Positions 29,324 to 41,194 of a stretch of 64,000 nucleotides of DNA are shown piece by piece. The notes under the pieces were generated by a model that worked only from the letters and a program-made list of their open reading frames with translations, was not told the origin of the DNA and did not search any database. Position numbers and translations under genes: made by a program. The DNA lies in contig NZ_LT907842.1 of the NCBI RefSeq assembly GCF_900215245.1, forward strand, positions 4,030,001 to 4,094,000, given 5' to 3'. Within the stretch, counting starts at the first letter, position 1; each line of letters opens with the position of its first letter. The stretch is from Pseudomonas fluorescens. Lineage in GTDB: Bacteria; Pseudomonadota; Gammaproteobacteria; Pseudomonadales; Pseudomonadaceae.

Positions 29324-29351
29324 ATAAAAAACCCGGCCATCAAGGCCGGGT
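29324..29351 (-). terminator. Intrinsic terminator for the small minus-strand gene
   Basis: An 8-bp stem ACCCGGCC / GGCCGGGT with loop ATCAA, followed on the minus strand by TTTTTTATGGG. The T-tract orientation fits the minus-strand gene at 29371-29544 rather than pdxB. Confidence 0.8.
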
Positions 29352-29370
29352 CTGCAAGAGCGTGGGCGCT

Positions 29371-29544
29371 TCAGCCTTGCTTGGCAGGCTTGACCAGTCG
29401 CTGTTCCAGCTCGCGGCAGGCTTGCTGGATCATCTCTTCGGTAATCTGCACTTCGCGGCCTTGGGCGTCGATGACGGAGCAAGGCAGATGCTGCGGTTGG
29501 CGGATCACTTCAATCTTGGCATCGCTGCTGTTTTGCAAGGTCAT
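29371..29544 (-). CDS. Small conserved Pseudomonas protein (PA1571-like)
   Basis: Start at 29544, seven bases after GAGGAG. The 57-residue product (MTLQNSSDAKIEVIRQP...) contains CSVIDAQGREVQITEEMIQ, a compact charged protein without membrane segments. It resembles the small Pseudomonas family named after PA1571 as I remember it; its function is unknown. It has its own terminator. Confidence 0.7.
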   Translation of the reverse strand: MTLQNSSDAKIEVIRQPQHLPCSVIDAQGREVQITEEMIQQACRELEQRLVKPAKQG

Positions 29545-29799
29545 GGCCTGTCTCCTCATCAGGTTGTGTACCTACTGTAATTCCCCCGCGTGACCGTGCT
29601 ATTACAACTCCTTACAAAGCCAGCGGTTCGAACACCCAGTCCACCAGAAACCGATACAAATTTCCAGCCAGGCATTAGACCGAAAGCCTCTAGGGATCAG
29701 TGTCGGCGGGCATAATTAACCTGACTCATTGTTATTCCCCCAAGTTCCCCCAATGTTGGGATGTAGTTATCCAACTCCCTCACGCAGGTGATGCCCGCC

Positions 29800-31575
29800 A
29801 TGTTCTCCGTCCGTCAACGCCGTGCCATTCGACTGGCCAGCCGCTTTATTGCGCCGTACCGCTGGCAGGCACTGGGTGCTTTGTTGGCACTCATCGTCAC
29901 TGCGGGCATCACCTTGTCCATGGGGCAGGGCATTCGCCTGCTGGTGGACCAGGGGTTCATGACCCAGTCGCCGCACCTGCTCAACCGGTCCATCGGCCTG
30001 TTCATGATTCTGGTGCTGGGCCTGGCGGTGGGTACATTTGCACGGTTTTATTGGGTTTCGTGGATCGGCGAGCGGGTGGTGGCGGACATCCGCCGGCAAG
30101 TCTTCAACCACCTGATCTACCTGCACCCAGGCTTTTACGAAAACAACCGCAGCTCGGAAATCCAGTCGCGGCTGACCACTGACACCACCTTGTTGCAATC
30201 GGTGATCGGCTCGTCGCTGTCGCTGTTCCTGCGCAACGCCTTGATGGTCATCGGCGGTATCGTCCTGCTGTTTGTCACCAACCCCAAGCTCACCAGTATC
30301 GTGGTCATTGCGCTGCCGCTGGTGCTGGCGCCGATCCTGATCTTCGGCCGCCGCGTGCGCAGCCTGTCGCGGCTGAGCCAGGACCGGATTGCCGATGTCG
30401 GCAGCTACGTGTCCGAGACCCTTGGCCAGATCAAGACCGTGCAAGCCTACAATCACCAGGTCCAGGACGAACAACGCTTCGCCGTCACCGTCGAAGAAGC
30501 GTTTGCCACCGCGCGCAAGCGCATTGCGCAGCGTGCCTGGCTGATTACCCTGGTGATCATGCTGGTGCTGGGCGCCGTGGGCGTGATGCTGTGGGTGGGT
30601 GGGATGGACGTGATCGGCGGGCGGATTTCCGGCGGTGAGCTGGCGGCGTTCGTGTTTTACAGCTTGATCGTCGGCAGCGCTGTCGGCACGTTGAGCGAAG
30701 TGCTCGGCGAACTGCAGCGCGCGGCGGGGGCTGCCGAGCGCATTGGCGAGTTATTGCAATCGAACAATGAAATCCACGCGCCCACCGATGGCACTGTGCG
30801 GTTGCCGGCGCGGGTCAGCGGCCGTATGGAACTGCAAGACCTGCGCTTTTCCTACCCTTCGCGGCCGGACAGCTACGCCATCGACGGCTTGAGCCTGACC
30901 ATCAACCCCGGCGAAACCCTGGCCCTCGTCGGCCCGTCCGGCGCGGGTAAGTCGACGATATTCGACCTGCTGCTGCGTTTCTACGACCCCCAGCACGGCC
31001 GCATCCTGCTCGAAGGCCATGCGCTGACGGAACTCGACCCCATGGACCTGCGCCGGCACTTCGCGCTGGTGTCCCAGAGCCCGGCGCTGTTTTTCGGCAG
31101 CGTCGAAGAAAACATCCGCTATGGCAATCCGTCCGCCACGACCGCCGAGGTCGAGGCCGCCGCGCGTATCGCCCATGCCCATGACTTCATCCTGCAAATG
31201 CCCAATGGCTACCAGACCCACCTCGGCGACGGCGGCATGGGCCTCTCCGGCGGCCAACGTCAACGCCTGGCCATCGCCCGCGCGTTGCTGGTGGACGCAC
31301 CGATCCTGTTGCTGGATGAAGCCACCAGTGCCCTCGATGCACAGAGTGAACACCTGATCCAGCAGGCGCTGCCGCAGTTGATGCAGGGCCGCACCACCCT
31401 GGTCATCGCGCACCGTTTGGCCACGGTAAAGAACGCGGATCGGATCGCGGTGATGGACCAGGGCAAGTTGGTGGCGGTCGGCACGCATCAGCAGTTGATT
31501 GCGAGCAATCCGCTGTATGCGCGGTTGGCGGCATTGCAGTTCAGTGATGGAGTGGAGGAGAGCGCTGCACACTGA
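29800..31575 (+). CDS. ABC exporter half-transporter (MsbA/MDR type)
   Basis: In-frame GTG 29788, ATG 29791 and ATG 29800 are possible starts; 29800 has AGGTG at a suitable distance, giving 591 residues. An N-terminal six-helix membrane domain (IAPYRWQALGALLALIVTAG onward) is followed by an ATPase domain with Walker A GPSGAGKST (about residue 380), Q-loop LVSQSPALF, signature LSGGQRQRLAIARAL, and Walker B ILLLDEATSALD. Half-size exporters of this type act as dimers; the substrate is not readable. The gene ends at a bidirectional terminator shared with slt. Confidence 0.9.
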   Translation: MFSVRQRRAIRLASRFIAPYRWQALGALLALIVTAGITLSMGQGIRLLVDQGFMTQSPHLLNRSIGLFMILVLGLAVGTFARFYWVSWIGERVVADIRRQVFNHLIYLHPGFYENNRSSEIQSRLTTDTTLLQSVIGSSLSLFLRNALMVIGGIVLLFVTNPKLTSIVVIALPLVLAPILIFGRRVRSLSRLSQDRIADVGSYVSETLGQIKTVQAYNHQVQDEQRFAVTVEEAFATARKRIAQRAWLITLVIMLVLGAVGVMLWVGGMDVIGGRISGGELAAFVFYSLIVGSAVGTLSEVLGELQRAAGAAERIGELLQSNNEIHAPTDGTVRLPARVSGRMELQDLRFSYPSRPDSYAIDGLSLTINPGETLALVGPSGAGKSTIFDLLLRFYDPQHGRILLEGHALTELDPMDLRRHFALVSQSPALFFGSVEENIRYGNPSATTAEVEAAARIAHAHDFILQMPNGYQTHLGDGGMGLSGGQRQRLAIARALLVDAPILLLDEATSALDAQSEHLIQQALPQLMQGRTTLVIAHRLATVKNADRIAVMDQGKLVAVGTHQQLIASNPLYARLAALQFSDGVEESAAH

Positions 31576-31590
31576 ATAGCGCCCGCCATA

Positions 31591-31624
31591 AAAAATGCCC
31601 GCATTGCTCAATGCGGGCATTTTT
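31591..31624. terminator. Bidirectional intrinsic terminator
   Basis: A perfect 15-bp inverted repeat (AAAAATGCCCGCATT / AATGCGGGCATTTTT) with a four-base GCTC loop. It has T-tracts on both strands and lies between the convergent ABC exporter and slt genes. Confidence 0.92.
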
Positions 31625-31640
31625 ATTTCTGCTTCAAACC

Positions 31641-33569
31641 TTATTGGTCATCAAAGTAGCGCTCATGCCAATCCACCAACGGCTGTGGCGAGTTGAGCTT
31701 CTGCCCGTAGATCACCGAATAAGACAGCACGTTCTGCACATACTGGCGGGTTTCGTCGAACGGGATGCTCTCCACCCACACGTCGAAACTCAGGTGATCA
31801 GCGCCACGCAGCCATTGGCGCACGCGACCGGGCCCGGCGTTGTAGGCGGCGGAGGCGAGTACACGGTTGCCGTTGAACTGGCTGTGCACCTGGCTCAGGT
31901 AGGCGGCGCCGAGCTGGATGTTTTTGTCCGGGTCCAGCACCTGTGCCGGGGAAGCGAGCGGGATGCTGAATTTGCGTGCGGTTTCCTTGGCGGTGCCGGG
32001 CATCAGTTGCATCAGGCCACTGGCGCCAACGCCGGAGCGGGCGTCATCCATGAAGGCGCTTTCCTGACGAGTAATGGCAAATACCCAGCTCGAATGCAGG
32101 CCACGCACCTTGGCTTCGCGCACCAGGGTGTCGCGGTGGGCCATTGGGAAGCGGATATCCAGGTCGTCCCAATATTGCGCCTGGCTGATGGTGCGAATCG
32201 CCGGGAAGTACCACTTCATGTCGTAGGCCAGCTTGGCCTGGGCGACCATTTCGTCGCGGTTGAAGTGGCGGCTGACGTGGTACCACTCGCGGCGGCCATC
32301 AACGATTTGGCCGCGGGCGTAGAACTCCAGTGCACGGCGCACGCCTGGGGTGTTGCGGACCTTGTTGACCAGCGCCTGGCTCATCACCAAGGGTTTGTTC
32401 TTTAACTGATACGGCGCCTTGGACCGATCAGCGGCGAGGAACCCGTAGAAATCACGCTCCTGCGAGAGGTTCTTGTACAGCACCAGCGGCTGTGGGTTTT
32501 TCGGCTCGGCCAGCTCAAGACTGCGCGCCTGCCAGTAACGCCAGCGGTTAGTGGTGGCCAGGTCTTGTGGGAGTTTGCGGGTGAGCTGGTAGGCATCTTC
32601 CCAGCGGGCCAGGCGCAACAGCAGGCGCAGGCGCCATTCGGACACGGTGTTGTCACGCAGCTCCGGGTCGTATTTGGTCATCACGTCCAGGGCGCGCGGG
32701 TCGTAGCGACGGGCCAGGGTCAGGCCGATTTCGCGGGCGATCGACACTTTTTCGTCACGGGAGAAGTGCATGCTGCTGGCGTAACCGTCGAGCAGGGCCA
32801 TGGCCTTGTCCGGATCCTGGCGTGCCAGACGGCGCAGGCCCAGGCCTACGGCGTCAGACATGGCCTCGTTGGCCGGCAGGAAGCGGGACGGGTCACCGAG
32901 CATGTCGGGCTTTTGCGCCACGTCCACCATCAGGCGGCCTTGGGCACCTAGGGTCGGCAGGGTTTTCACCAGGCTGTTGGCCAGCGCGTAGTTGCGGGCC
33001 TCAGCGGCGAGTTTGGCGCGGTCCCAGATTTTCTGTTCGGTGAGCTGACCATCGGCGGCCCACTGGCCAAAGGTGGCGTCACAGGCGGCCGGCTGCGATT
33101 TGCCGGTCAGCCAGAGTTTTTCGGTGGTCTTGTAGCCTTCGGCTTTCAGATTATGGGTGAGCTGGTACTGGCCATGCAGGCAGTCCAGTTCGACGAAATT
33201 AAGCTTGGCGTCGTAGTACTTTTCAAACGTCTGCCAGTCGCCACGCTCGGCCAGCCAGCGCAACCAGCGCAGCTTCATCCAGTTGGCCTGGGGCAGGTCG
33301 CCGTTTTTGGCGAGGAATTGTTCGATTTCCTCGTTGCTCGCGGTTTTCAGGCGGGCGGTCAGCTCGTCATACGCCAGGTACGGCGTGAGCGGGTAGTCGG
33401 CCAGGGCCTGGCTGTATTGCATGTACGGGCCGCTGTCGCCTTTGGCGAGGGCGCGTTTGGCTTCATCGTAATATTGACGTTGGGTGGTGAGGTCCACGGC
33501 CTGGGCAGATTGAACGGCGGTGGCGGAAAGAAGCAGACAAGATAAAAAGTTGAAAAGGCGACTGCGCAT
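31641..33569 (-). CDS. slt: Soluble lytic murein transglycosylase
   Basis: Start set at 33569 (MRSRLFNFLSCLLLSATAVQSAQA), giving a signal peptide and 642 residues, the usual length. Residues 30-450 form the superhelical U and L domains (many helical repeats), and the C-terminal lysozyme-like domain has the catalytic Glu in FAITRQESAFMDDARSG with GASGLMQLMPGTAKETARKF and AYNAGPGRVRQWL. It cleaves peptidoglycan in the periplasm to 1,6-anhydromuropeptides, which feed recycling that includes NagZ, also in this window. Confidence 0.94.
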   Translation of the reverse strand: MRSRLFNFLSCLLLSATAVQSAQAVDLTTQRQYYDEAKRALAKGDSGPYMQYSQALADYPLTPYLAYDELTARLKTASNEEIEQFLAKNGDLPQANWMKLRWLRWLAERGDWQTFEKYYDAKLNFVELDCLHGQYQLTHNLKAEGYKTTEKLWLTGKSQPAACDATFGQWAADGQLTEQKIWDRAKLAAEARNYALANSLVKTLPTLGAQGRLMVDVAQKPDMLGDPSRFLPANEAMSDAVGLGLRRLARQDPDKAMALLDGYASSMHFSRDEKVSIAREIGLTLARRYDPRALDVMTKYDPELRDNTVSEWRLRLLLRLARWEDAYQLTRKLPQDLATTNRWRYWQARSLELAEPKNPQPLVLYKNLSQERDFYGFLAADRSKAPYQLKNKPLVMSQALVNKVRNTPGVRRALEFYARGQIVDGRREWYHVSRHFNRDEMVAQAKLAYDMKWYFPAIRTISQAQYWDDLDIRFPMAHRDTLVREAKVRGLHSSWVFAITRQESAFMDDARSGVGASGLMQLMPGTAKETARKFSIPLASPAQVLDPDKNIQLGAAYLSQVHSQFNGNRVLASAAYNAGPGRVRQWLRGADHLSFDVWVESIPFDETRQYVQNVLSYSVIYGQKLNSPQPLVDWHERYFDDQ

Positions 33570-33782
33570 GAGACGTCCGTGCAGAGAAATCACGACTAGC
33601 ACCGGCACCGCCGACACTGATTGCCCCTAGCTTAGCCTTTTGCCAGCGGCCGGCGAAAGCTTTGCCGGCCGGTTGGTTCAAGTTGATCAGAAATGTCCTG
33701 CAGAACGTGCCCATGGTGAAAATGCCGGCCGCATCCCACCCTCAAGTCAGGTAGAATGCGCGCCCAGTTTTTGGAGAAGCGT

Positions 33783-35702
33783 ATGACCCTGCTCAAATTC
33801 AGCGATGTGTCCCTTGCTTTCGGCGCTATGCCGTTGTTGGACAAGGTGTCCTGGCAGATCGCCCGTGGTGAGCGGGTGTGCATCATCGGCCGCAACGGCA
33901 CCGGCAAGTCCAGCATGATGAAGCTGGTAAAAGGCGACCAGAAGCCCGATGACGGCTCTGTTTGGCGCGCCCCGGGCCTCAAGATCGGCGAATTGCCGCA
34001 AGAATTGCCGGTGGCCGACGGACGGACAGTGTTCGACGTGGTTGCCGAAGGCCTCGACGGTGTCGGTGAGTTGCTCGCGCAATACCATCACCTGGCGCAG
34101 AACTGCGTCACCGAAGAAGACCTGGACAAGCTGATGCACGTCCAGCAAGACCTCGAAGCCCGTGACGGCTGGCGCTTGCAGCAACTCGTCGACAGCACCT
34201 TGAGCCGCCTGCAACTGCCGGCCGACAAGACCCTCGCCGAATTGTCCGGCGGCTGGCGTCGTCGCGTGCTGCTGGCCCAGGCATTGGTGTCCGAGCCGGA
34301 CCTGCTGCTGCTCGACGAACCGACCAACCACCTGGACATCGGCGCAATCGCCTGGCTGGAAGAAGCCATCAAGGACTTCCAGGGCGCCGTGCTGTTTATC
34401 ACGCACGACCGTGCCTTCCTGCAGAGTCTGGCAACGCGCATCCTTGAACTGGACCGTGGCGGCCTGATCGACTGGAACGGCGACTACGCCAGTTTCCTGG
34501 TGCACAAAGAGGCGGTGCTGTCCGCTGAAGAAACCGCCAACGCGCTGTTCGATAAAAAGCTGGCCCAGGAAGAAGTCTGGATCCGCCAGGGCATCAAGGC
34601 CCGCCGCACCCGTAACGAAGGCCGCGTACGTGCCCTCAAAGCGCTGCGCAATGAGCGTAGCGAGCGTCGCGAACGCACGGGCAAGGCGAATATTCAGCTC
34701 GACACCGCCGACAAGTCGGGCAAGCAGGTCATGGTGCTGGAGAACGTAAGCTTCCATCACCCGGATGGCCCGTTCCTGATCAAGGACTTCTCCATGGTCC
34801 TGCAGCGCGGCGACCGTATCGGCCTGCTGGGCGCCAACGGTACCGGCAAGACCACTTTGCTCAAGCTGATGCTCAATGGCCTGCAACCGACCAGCGGCAC
34901 GGTCGAGGAAGGCACCAAGATCGACGTGGCCTACTTCGACCAGTTGCGCCATCAGTTGGACCTGGAAAAAACCGTGATCGACAACGTTGCCGAAGGCCGC
35001 GACTTTATCGACATCGACGGCCAGAGCCGCCACGTGCTGAGCTACCTCGGCGACTTCCTGTTCAGCCCGCAGCGTGCGCGTACGCCAGTGAAAGCCTTGT
35101 CCGGTGGTGAGCGTGCACGCCTGCTGCTGGCCAAGCTGTTCAGCAAACCGGCCAACCTGCTGGTGCTCGACGAACCCACCAACGACCTCGACGTGGAAAC
35201 CCTCGAACTGCTGGAGGAGGTCCTGCTGACCTTCAACGGTACCGTGCTGATGGTCAGCCACGACCGGGCATTCCTCGACAACGTGGTCACCAGTACCCTG
35301 GTCTTCGAAGGTGAAGGCAAGGTGCGTGAATACGTCGGTGGTTATCAGGACTGGCTGCGCCAGGGTGGCTCGCCGCGCCTGCTGGGCGTTACCGAGAGCA
35401 AGTCCGGCAAAGCCGACCTGACCTCCGCAGTGGTGGCCCCGGTGGCCGCAGAGGCCCCGGCCCAGGAAGCTGCGCCGGCGGCCAAGAAGAAGCTCAGCTA
35501 CAAGCTGCAACGCGAGCTGGAAGCCTTGCCGGGTGACATTGACGCCAAGGAACAGCAGATCGCTGCGGTAGAAGCGGAAATGGCCGACGCAGGTTTCTAC
35601 CTGCGTCCGGCGGCGGAAACTGCCAAGGTCATTGCCTCCCTGGAGACGTTGAACCAGGAGCTGGAAGTGCTGGTTGAGCGTTGGGCCGAGCTGGATGCCT
35701 GA
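33783..35702 (+). CDS. uup: ABC-F family ATPase Uup
   Basis: Start at 33783, six bases after GGAG. The 639-residue protein has two ABC domains and no membrane segments: Walker A GRNGTGKSS and GANGTGKTT, signatures LSGGWRRRVLLAQAL and LSGGERARLLLAKLF, Walker B LLLLDEPTNHLD and LVLDEPTNDLD. The C-terminal region (KKKLSYKLQRELEALPGDID...) is the DNA-binding coiled coil typical of Uup. ABC-F proteins act on ribosomes; Uup is also linked to transposon excision and branched DNA. A terminator follows. Confidence 0.93.
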   Translation: MTLLKFSDVSLAFGAMPLLDKVSWQIARGERVCIIGRNGTGKSSMMKLVKGDQKPDDGSVWRAPGLKIGELPQELPVADGRTVFDVVAEGLDGVGELLAQYHHLAQNCVTEEDLDKLMHVQQDLEARDGWRLQQLVDSTLSRLQLPADKTLAELSGGWRRRVLLAQALVSEPDLLLLDEPTNHLDIGAIAWLEEAIKDFQGAVLFITHDRAFLQSLATRILELDRGGLIDWNGDYASFLVHKEAVLSAEETANALFDKKLAQEEVWIRQGIKARRTRNEGRVRALKALRNERSERRERTGKANIQLDTADKSGKQVMVLENVSFHHPDGPFLIKDFSMVLQRGDRIGLLGANGTGKTTLLKLMLNGLQPTSGTVEEGTKIDVAYFDQLRHQLDLEKTVIDNVAEGRDFIDIDGQSRHVLSYLGDFLFSPQRARTPVKALSGGERARLLLAKLFSKPANLLVLDEPTNDLDVETLELLEEVLLTFNGTVLMVSHDRAFLDNVVTSTLVFEGEGKVREYVGGYQDWLRQGGSPRLLGVTESKSGKADLTSAVVAPVAAEAPAQEAAPAAKKKLSYKLQRELEALPGDIDAKEQQIAAVEAEMADAGFYLRPAAETAKVIASLETLNQELEVLVERWAELDA

Positions 35703-35722
35703 GTGATTCAAGCGCACTAAAT

Positions 35723-35760
35723 AAGCCCGGCGCCCATTTGTATGAACGCCGGGCTTTTTA
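35723..35760 (+). terminator. Intrinsic terminator of uup
   Basis: Stem AAGCCCGGCG / CGCCGGGCTT with a 14-base loop, then TTTTTA, 20 nt after the uup stop. Confidence 0.88.
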
Positions 35761-35779
35761 TATGCAATGCGGTTAGAAA

Positions 35780-35869
35780 TGTGGGAGCGGGCTTGCTCGC
35801 GAAAGCGGTACATCAGTCGCCAGATGCGTCAACTGACAGACTGCTTTCGCGAGCAAGCCCGCTCCCACA
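35780..35869. repeat. REPIN, class I
   Basis: Perfect class I arms (GTGGGAGCGGGCTTGCTCGC / GCGAGCAAGCCCGCTCCCAC) with an unrelated spacer, between the uup terminator and the convergent universal stress protein gene. Confidence 0.92.
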
Positions 35870-35886
35870 CTTAGTGAGCCTGGTTC

Positions 35887-36339
35887 TTAAGCGCTTTTTA
35901 CCAGCTTCACCGCCAGCACATCACACGGCGCGCCGTGCAGCACGTCATTGGCGGTAGAGCCCAGCAACAACGCCAGGCCATGACGACCATGGCTGCCGAC
36001 CACGATCAGGTCGCAGTTCTGCTCTTTGGCCAAGTGGTGGATTTCCTGGCGCGGCTGGCCGTAGGTGAGATGGGAGTTTTCCTTGGTCACTTCCGGGTAC
36101 TTCAGGATCAAGCGATCCAGGCGCTCTTTGGCCTGGTCAAACTGCTGTTGCTGCAACTGGGAAAGGTCCATGGGCACGTCGCCACCAAAGGCCATGGCCA
36201 TGGGCTCGACGATATGCACGAGTGACAGCTTGGCACCGTTGGCGATTGCTGAAGCCTGCGCGCGCTTGATAACCGGGTCGCACTCTTCGGTCAGATCGAC
36301 AGCGACCAGGATATGTTTGTAGGAATGTTCGTTGGGCAT
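35887..36339 (-). CDS. Universal stress protein (UspA family)
   Basis: A 150-residue single-domain Usp protein: HILVAVDLTEECDPVIKRA (strand 1 with the adenine-contacting Asp), LIVVGSHGRHGLALLLGSTA (the G-x2-G-x9-G-S/T phosphate loop) and VLHGAPCDVLAVK. The full loop predicts ATP binding. GGAGGAA lies 6 nt before the ATG. Usp proteins support survival in stress and stationary phase; the exact role is unknown. Confidence 0.92.
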   Translation of the reverse strand: MPNEHSYKHILVAVDLTEECDPVIKRAQASAIANGAKLSLVHIVEPMAMAFGGDVPMDLSQLQQQQFDQAKERLDRLILKYPEVTKENSHLTYGQPRQEIHHLAKEQNCDLIVVGSHGRHGLALLLGSTANDVLHGAPCDVLAVKLVKSA

Positions 36340-36444
36340 GGCGCGTTCCTCCAGGAGACTGCAATAAGTTCAGTATGGCTGGTTTCAAGCGGATGGGGTT
36401 GCGTCAGCTCAAACCCGCTCATCTAGAAATTCGGGAGTACACAT

Positions 36445-36882
36445 ATGACGGTCTGGATAGTGGTGTCAATCCTTCTGGTGGTTCTGAGCCCCCTGGCATG
36501 GCTGCGCCCGTCGCGCCATCAGAGCGGGCGCATGGCCCTGCGGATGGAGGCGCGCCGCATTGGTCTGGCCATGCAGTTGGCACCTCAGGAATGGCCGTAT
36601 TGGCTCAAGCAGGAGCCGCCGAGCCCTTGCGCGCAGTACTGCCGGCCACGGCGCGGGAGTGCGCCGGCGATCTGGAGTTATTGGCAGATGGAGCCAGGGG
36701 TCTGGGTCAATCAGTGGCGCGAGGTGTGTGTCGATGAAAAGTTGTTGCCACATTTTGCGTCGCTGCCGGCCAACGTCTACAAGGTCGAAGCCGACAAGCA
36801 AATGATCGCCTTGTATTGGGGCGAGAAGGGCGAGGCGAGTGTGTTGAAGGACATTGATACGTTGCTCAAGGCCTTGGCGTAA
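36445..36882 (+). CDS. Membrane-anchored protein of unknown function
   Basis: A 145-residue protein with an N-terminal membrane helix (VWIVVSILLVVLSPLAWL) followed by a Gln/Arg-rich soluble domain (GRMALRMEARRIGLAMQLAPQ, APAIWSYWQMEPGVWVNQW). I recognise no family. It is divergent from the universal stress protein gene (105 bp between starts). Confidence 0.7.
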   Translation: MTVWIVVSILLVVLSPLAWLRPSRHQSGRMALRMEARRIGLAMQLAPQEWPYWLKQEPPSPCAQYCRPRRGSAPAIWSYWQMEPGVWVNQWREVCVDEKLLPHFASLPANVYKVEADKQMIALYWGEKGEASVLKDIDTLLKALA

Positions 36883-37393
36883 CCTTGCGCGGACTCAGCT
36901 CGCTGTTACAAAACAGCAGGCAATAAAAAGCCCGACATCATCATCGGGCTGGAGTTGGCCAGGCAGGCCGGTAAATCTGTGTTTCCTGCGTCGGATGGTC
37001 ATCCAGACGCGTTACGGTTTTCGCAAGCCTAGCGGCATATCCGGTTCTGTACAGCCTTTTCCCACATCTTTTACATTATTGATCTCATGAATAGTTAAGT
37101 ATTGGCTAGGCGTGGGCTCGAGGGTGGGGTTCTGAAATGACTGGAAAGTCGCGCTTTTCCTAGCCTTTCGAGCGATTGACAATTGCTCGGAATTGGATGA
37201 AGGTGGCGTACCCAAATCAAACGGGCGTATGAATTGAGCGTTTGTCTGTCAGACGGCTCATACATAACCCCGACTATCGCATTGGCGGGTGTGCCTGGCG
37301 GATGGGCGTGAGCATTGACGTCATCATCAATGTCCAACCATAGGCCAGCGTCCAATGTGTACTGTTCAGCTTCCATATCGTGGAGATCAGTTG
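36883..37393. other. 511-bp region upstream of fadBA without a convincing gene
   Basis: A less GC-rich stretch. It holds a short hairpin (AGCCCGA / TCGGGCT, 36929-36950) with its T-tract on the minus strand. A minus-strand open frame at 37095-37376 (93 codons) has no ribosome site and no recognised motif. An inverted repeat CAAACG ... CGTTTG lies at 37218-37223 and 37239-37244, arms two helical turns apart. The fadBA promoter must lie here, but no strong -35/-10 pair was found. Confidence 0.5.
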
Positions 37394-40746
<3,353 letters not shown>

Positions 40747-40763
40747 GCGTTGGGTTGACGGAA

Positions 40764-40797
40764 GCCGGGGCCCAGTGCCCCGGTTTTTGTTTTTTGG
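40764..40797 (+). terminator. Intrinsic terminator of fadBA
   Basis: Stem CCGGGGC / GCCCCGG with loop CCAGT, then TTTTTGTTTTTT. It is followed by an AT-rich run (40796-40830). Confidence 0.92.
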
Positions 40798-40843
40798 AAT
40801 TTTTAATATTTTTTTTCAATAAATTTTGTCAGAGGGCCAGAGC

Positions 40844-41080
40844 ATGAAAGTAGAACCCGGTCTCTACCAACATTATAAGGGGCCGCAGTACCGCGTTTTT
40901 AATGTGGCGCGGCACTCCGAGACCGAAGAGGAAGTGGTGTTTTACCAAGCACTGTATGGCGATTACGGCTTTTGGGTGCGCCCTTTGAGCATGTTCCTGG
41001 AGACCGTCGAAGTTGACGGCGAGCAGGTCCCGCGCTTTGCTTTGGTCCAGGCCGAACGCAGTCTTTTTTCAGGGCAATAA
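40844..41080 (+). CDS. Small DUF1653-type protein
   Basis: Start at 40844 after a GAGG-like site. The 78-residue product (MKVEPGLYQHYKGPQYRVFN) contains the short beta-rich DUF1653 pattern (LYQHYKG.QYRV...SETEEEVVFYQALYG..GFWVRP). Function unknown; the fold resembles SH3-like barrels. It lies between the fadA terminator and the topA promoter. Confidence 0.8.
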   Translation: MKVEPGLYQHYKGPQYRVFNVARHSETEEEVVFYQALYGDYGFWVRPLSMFLETVEVDGEQVPRFALVQAERSLFSGQ

Positions 41081-41105
41081 CGGCAGGCCGCGCAGAATGC
41101 TGCGC

Positions 41106-41134
41106 TTGACCTCACCTTGTTGCCACTATATATA
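41106..41134 (+). promoter_or_regulatory. Sigma-70 promoter of topA
   Basis: TTGACC, a 17-base spacer, then TATATA, followed by a GC-rich start region (GCGTTGCCGCG). GC-rich discriminators of this kind are found at supercoiling-sensitive promoters. The ATG is about 55 nt after the predicted start point. Confidence 0.65.
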
Positions 41135-41194
41135 GCGTTGCCGCGACAGGCGCCAACTGCCTTTCACTTCTCGAATTCAGGAATTTTCCGATCC

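Noticed and set aside
29281..29351. Terminator of pdxB at 29324-29351
   Set aside because: The A-tract lies before the stem on the plus strand and the T-tract after it on the minus strand, so it serves the small minus-strand gene.
37315..37344. Promoter of fadBA with TTGACG at 37315
   Set aside because: The -10 at the right distance (CCATAG or CATAGG) is poor, so it was not called.
37095..37376. 93-codon minus-strand frame before fadB
   Set aside because: No ribosome site, no recognised motif and overlap with the fadBA leader. Kept only as a note in the intergenic entry.
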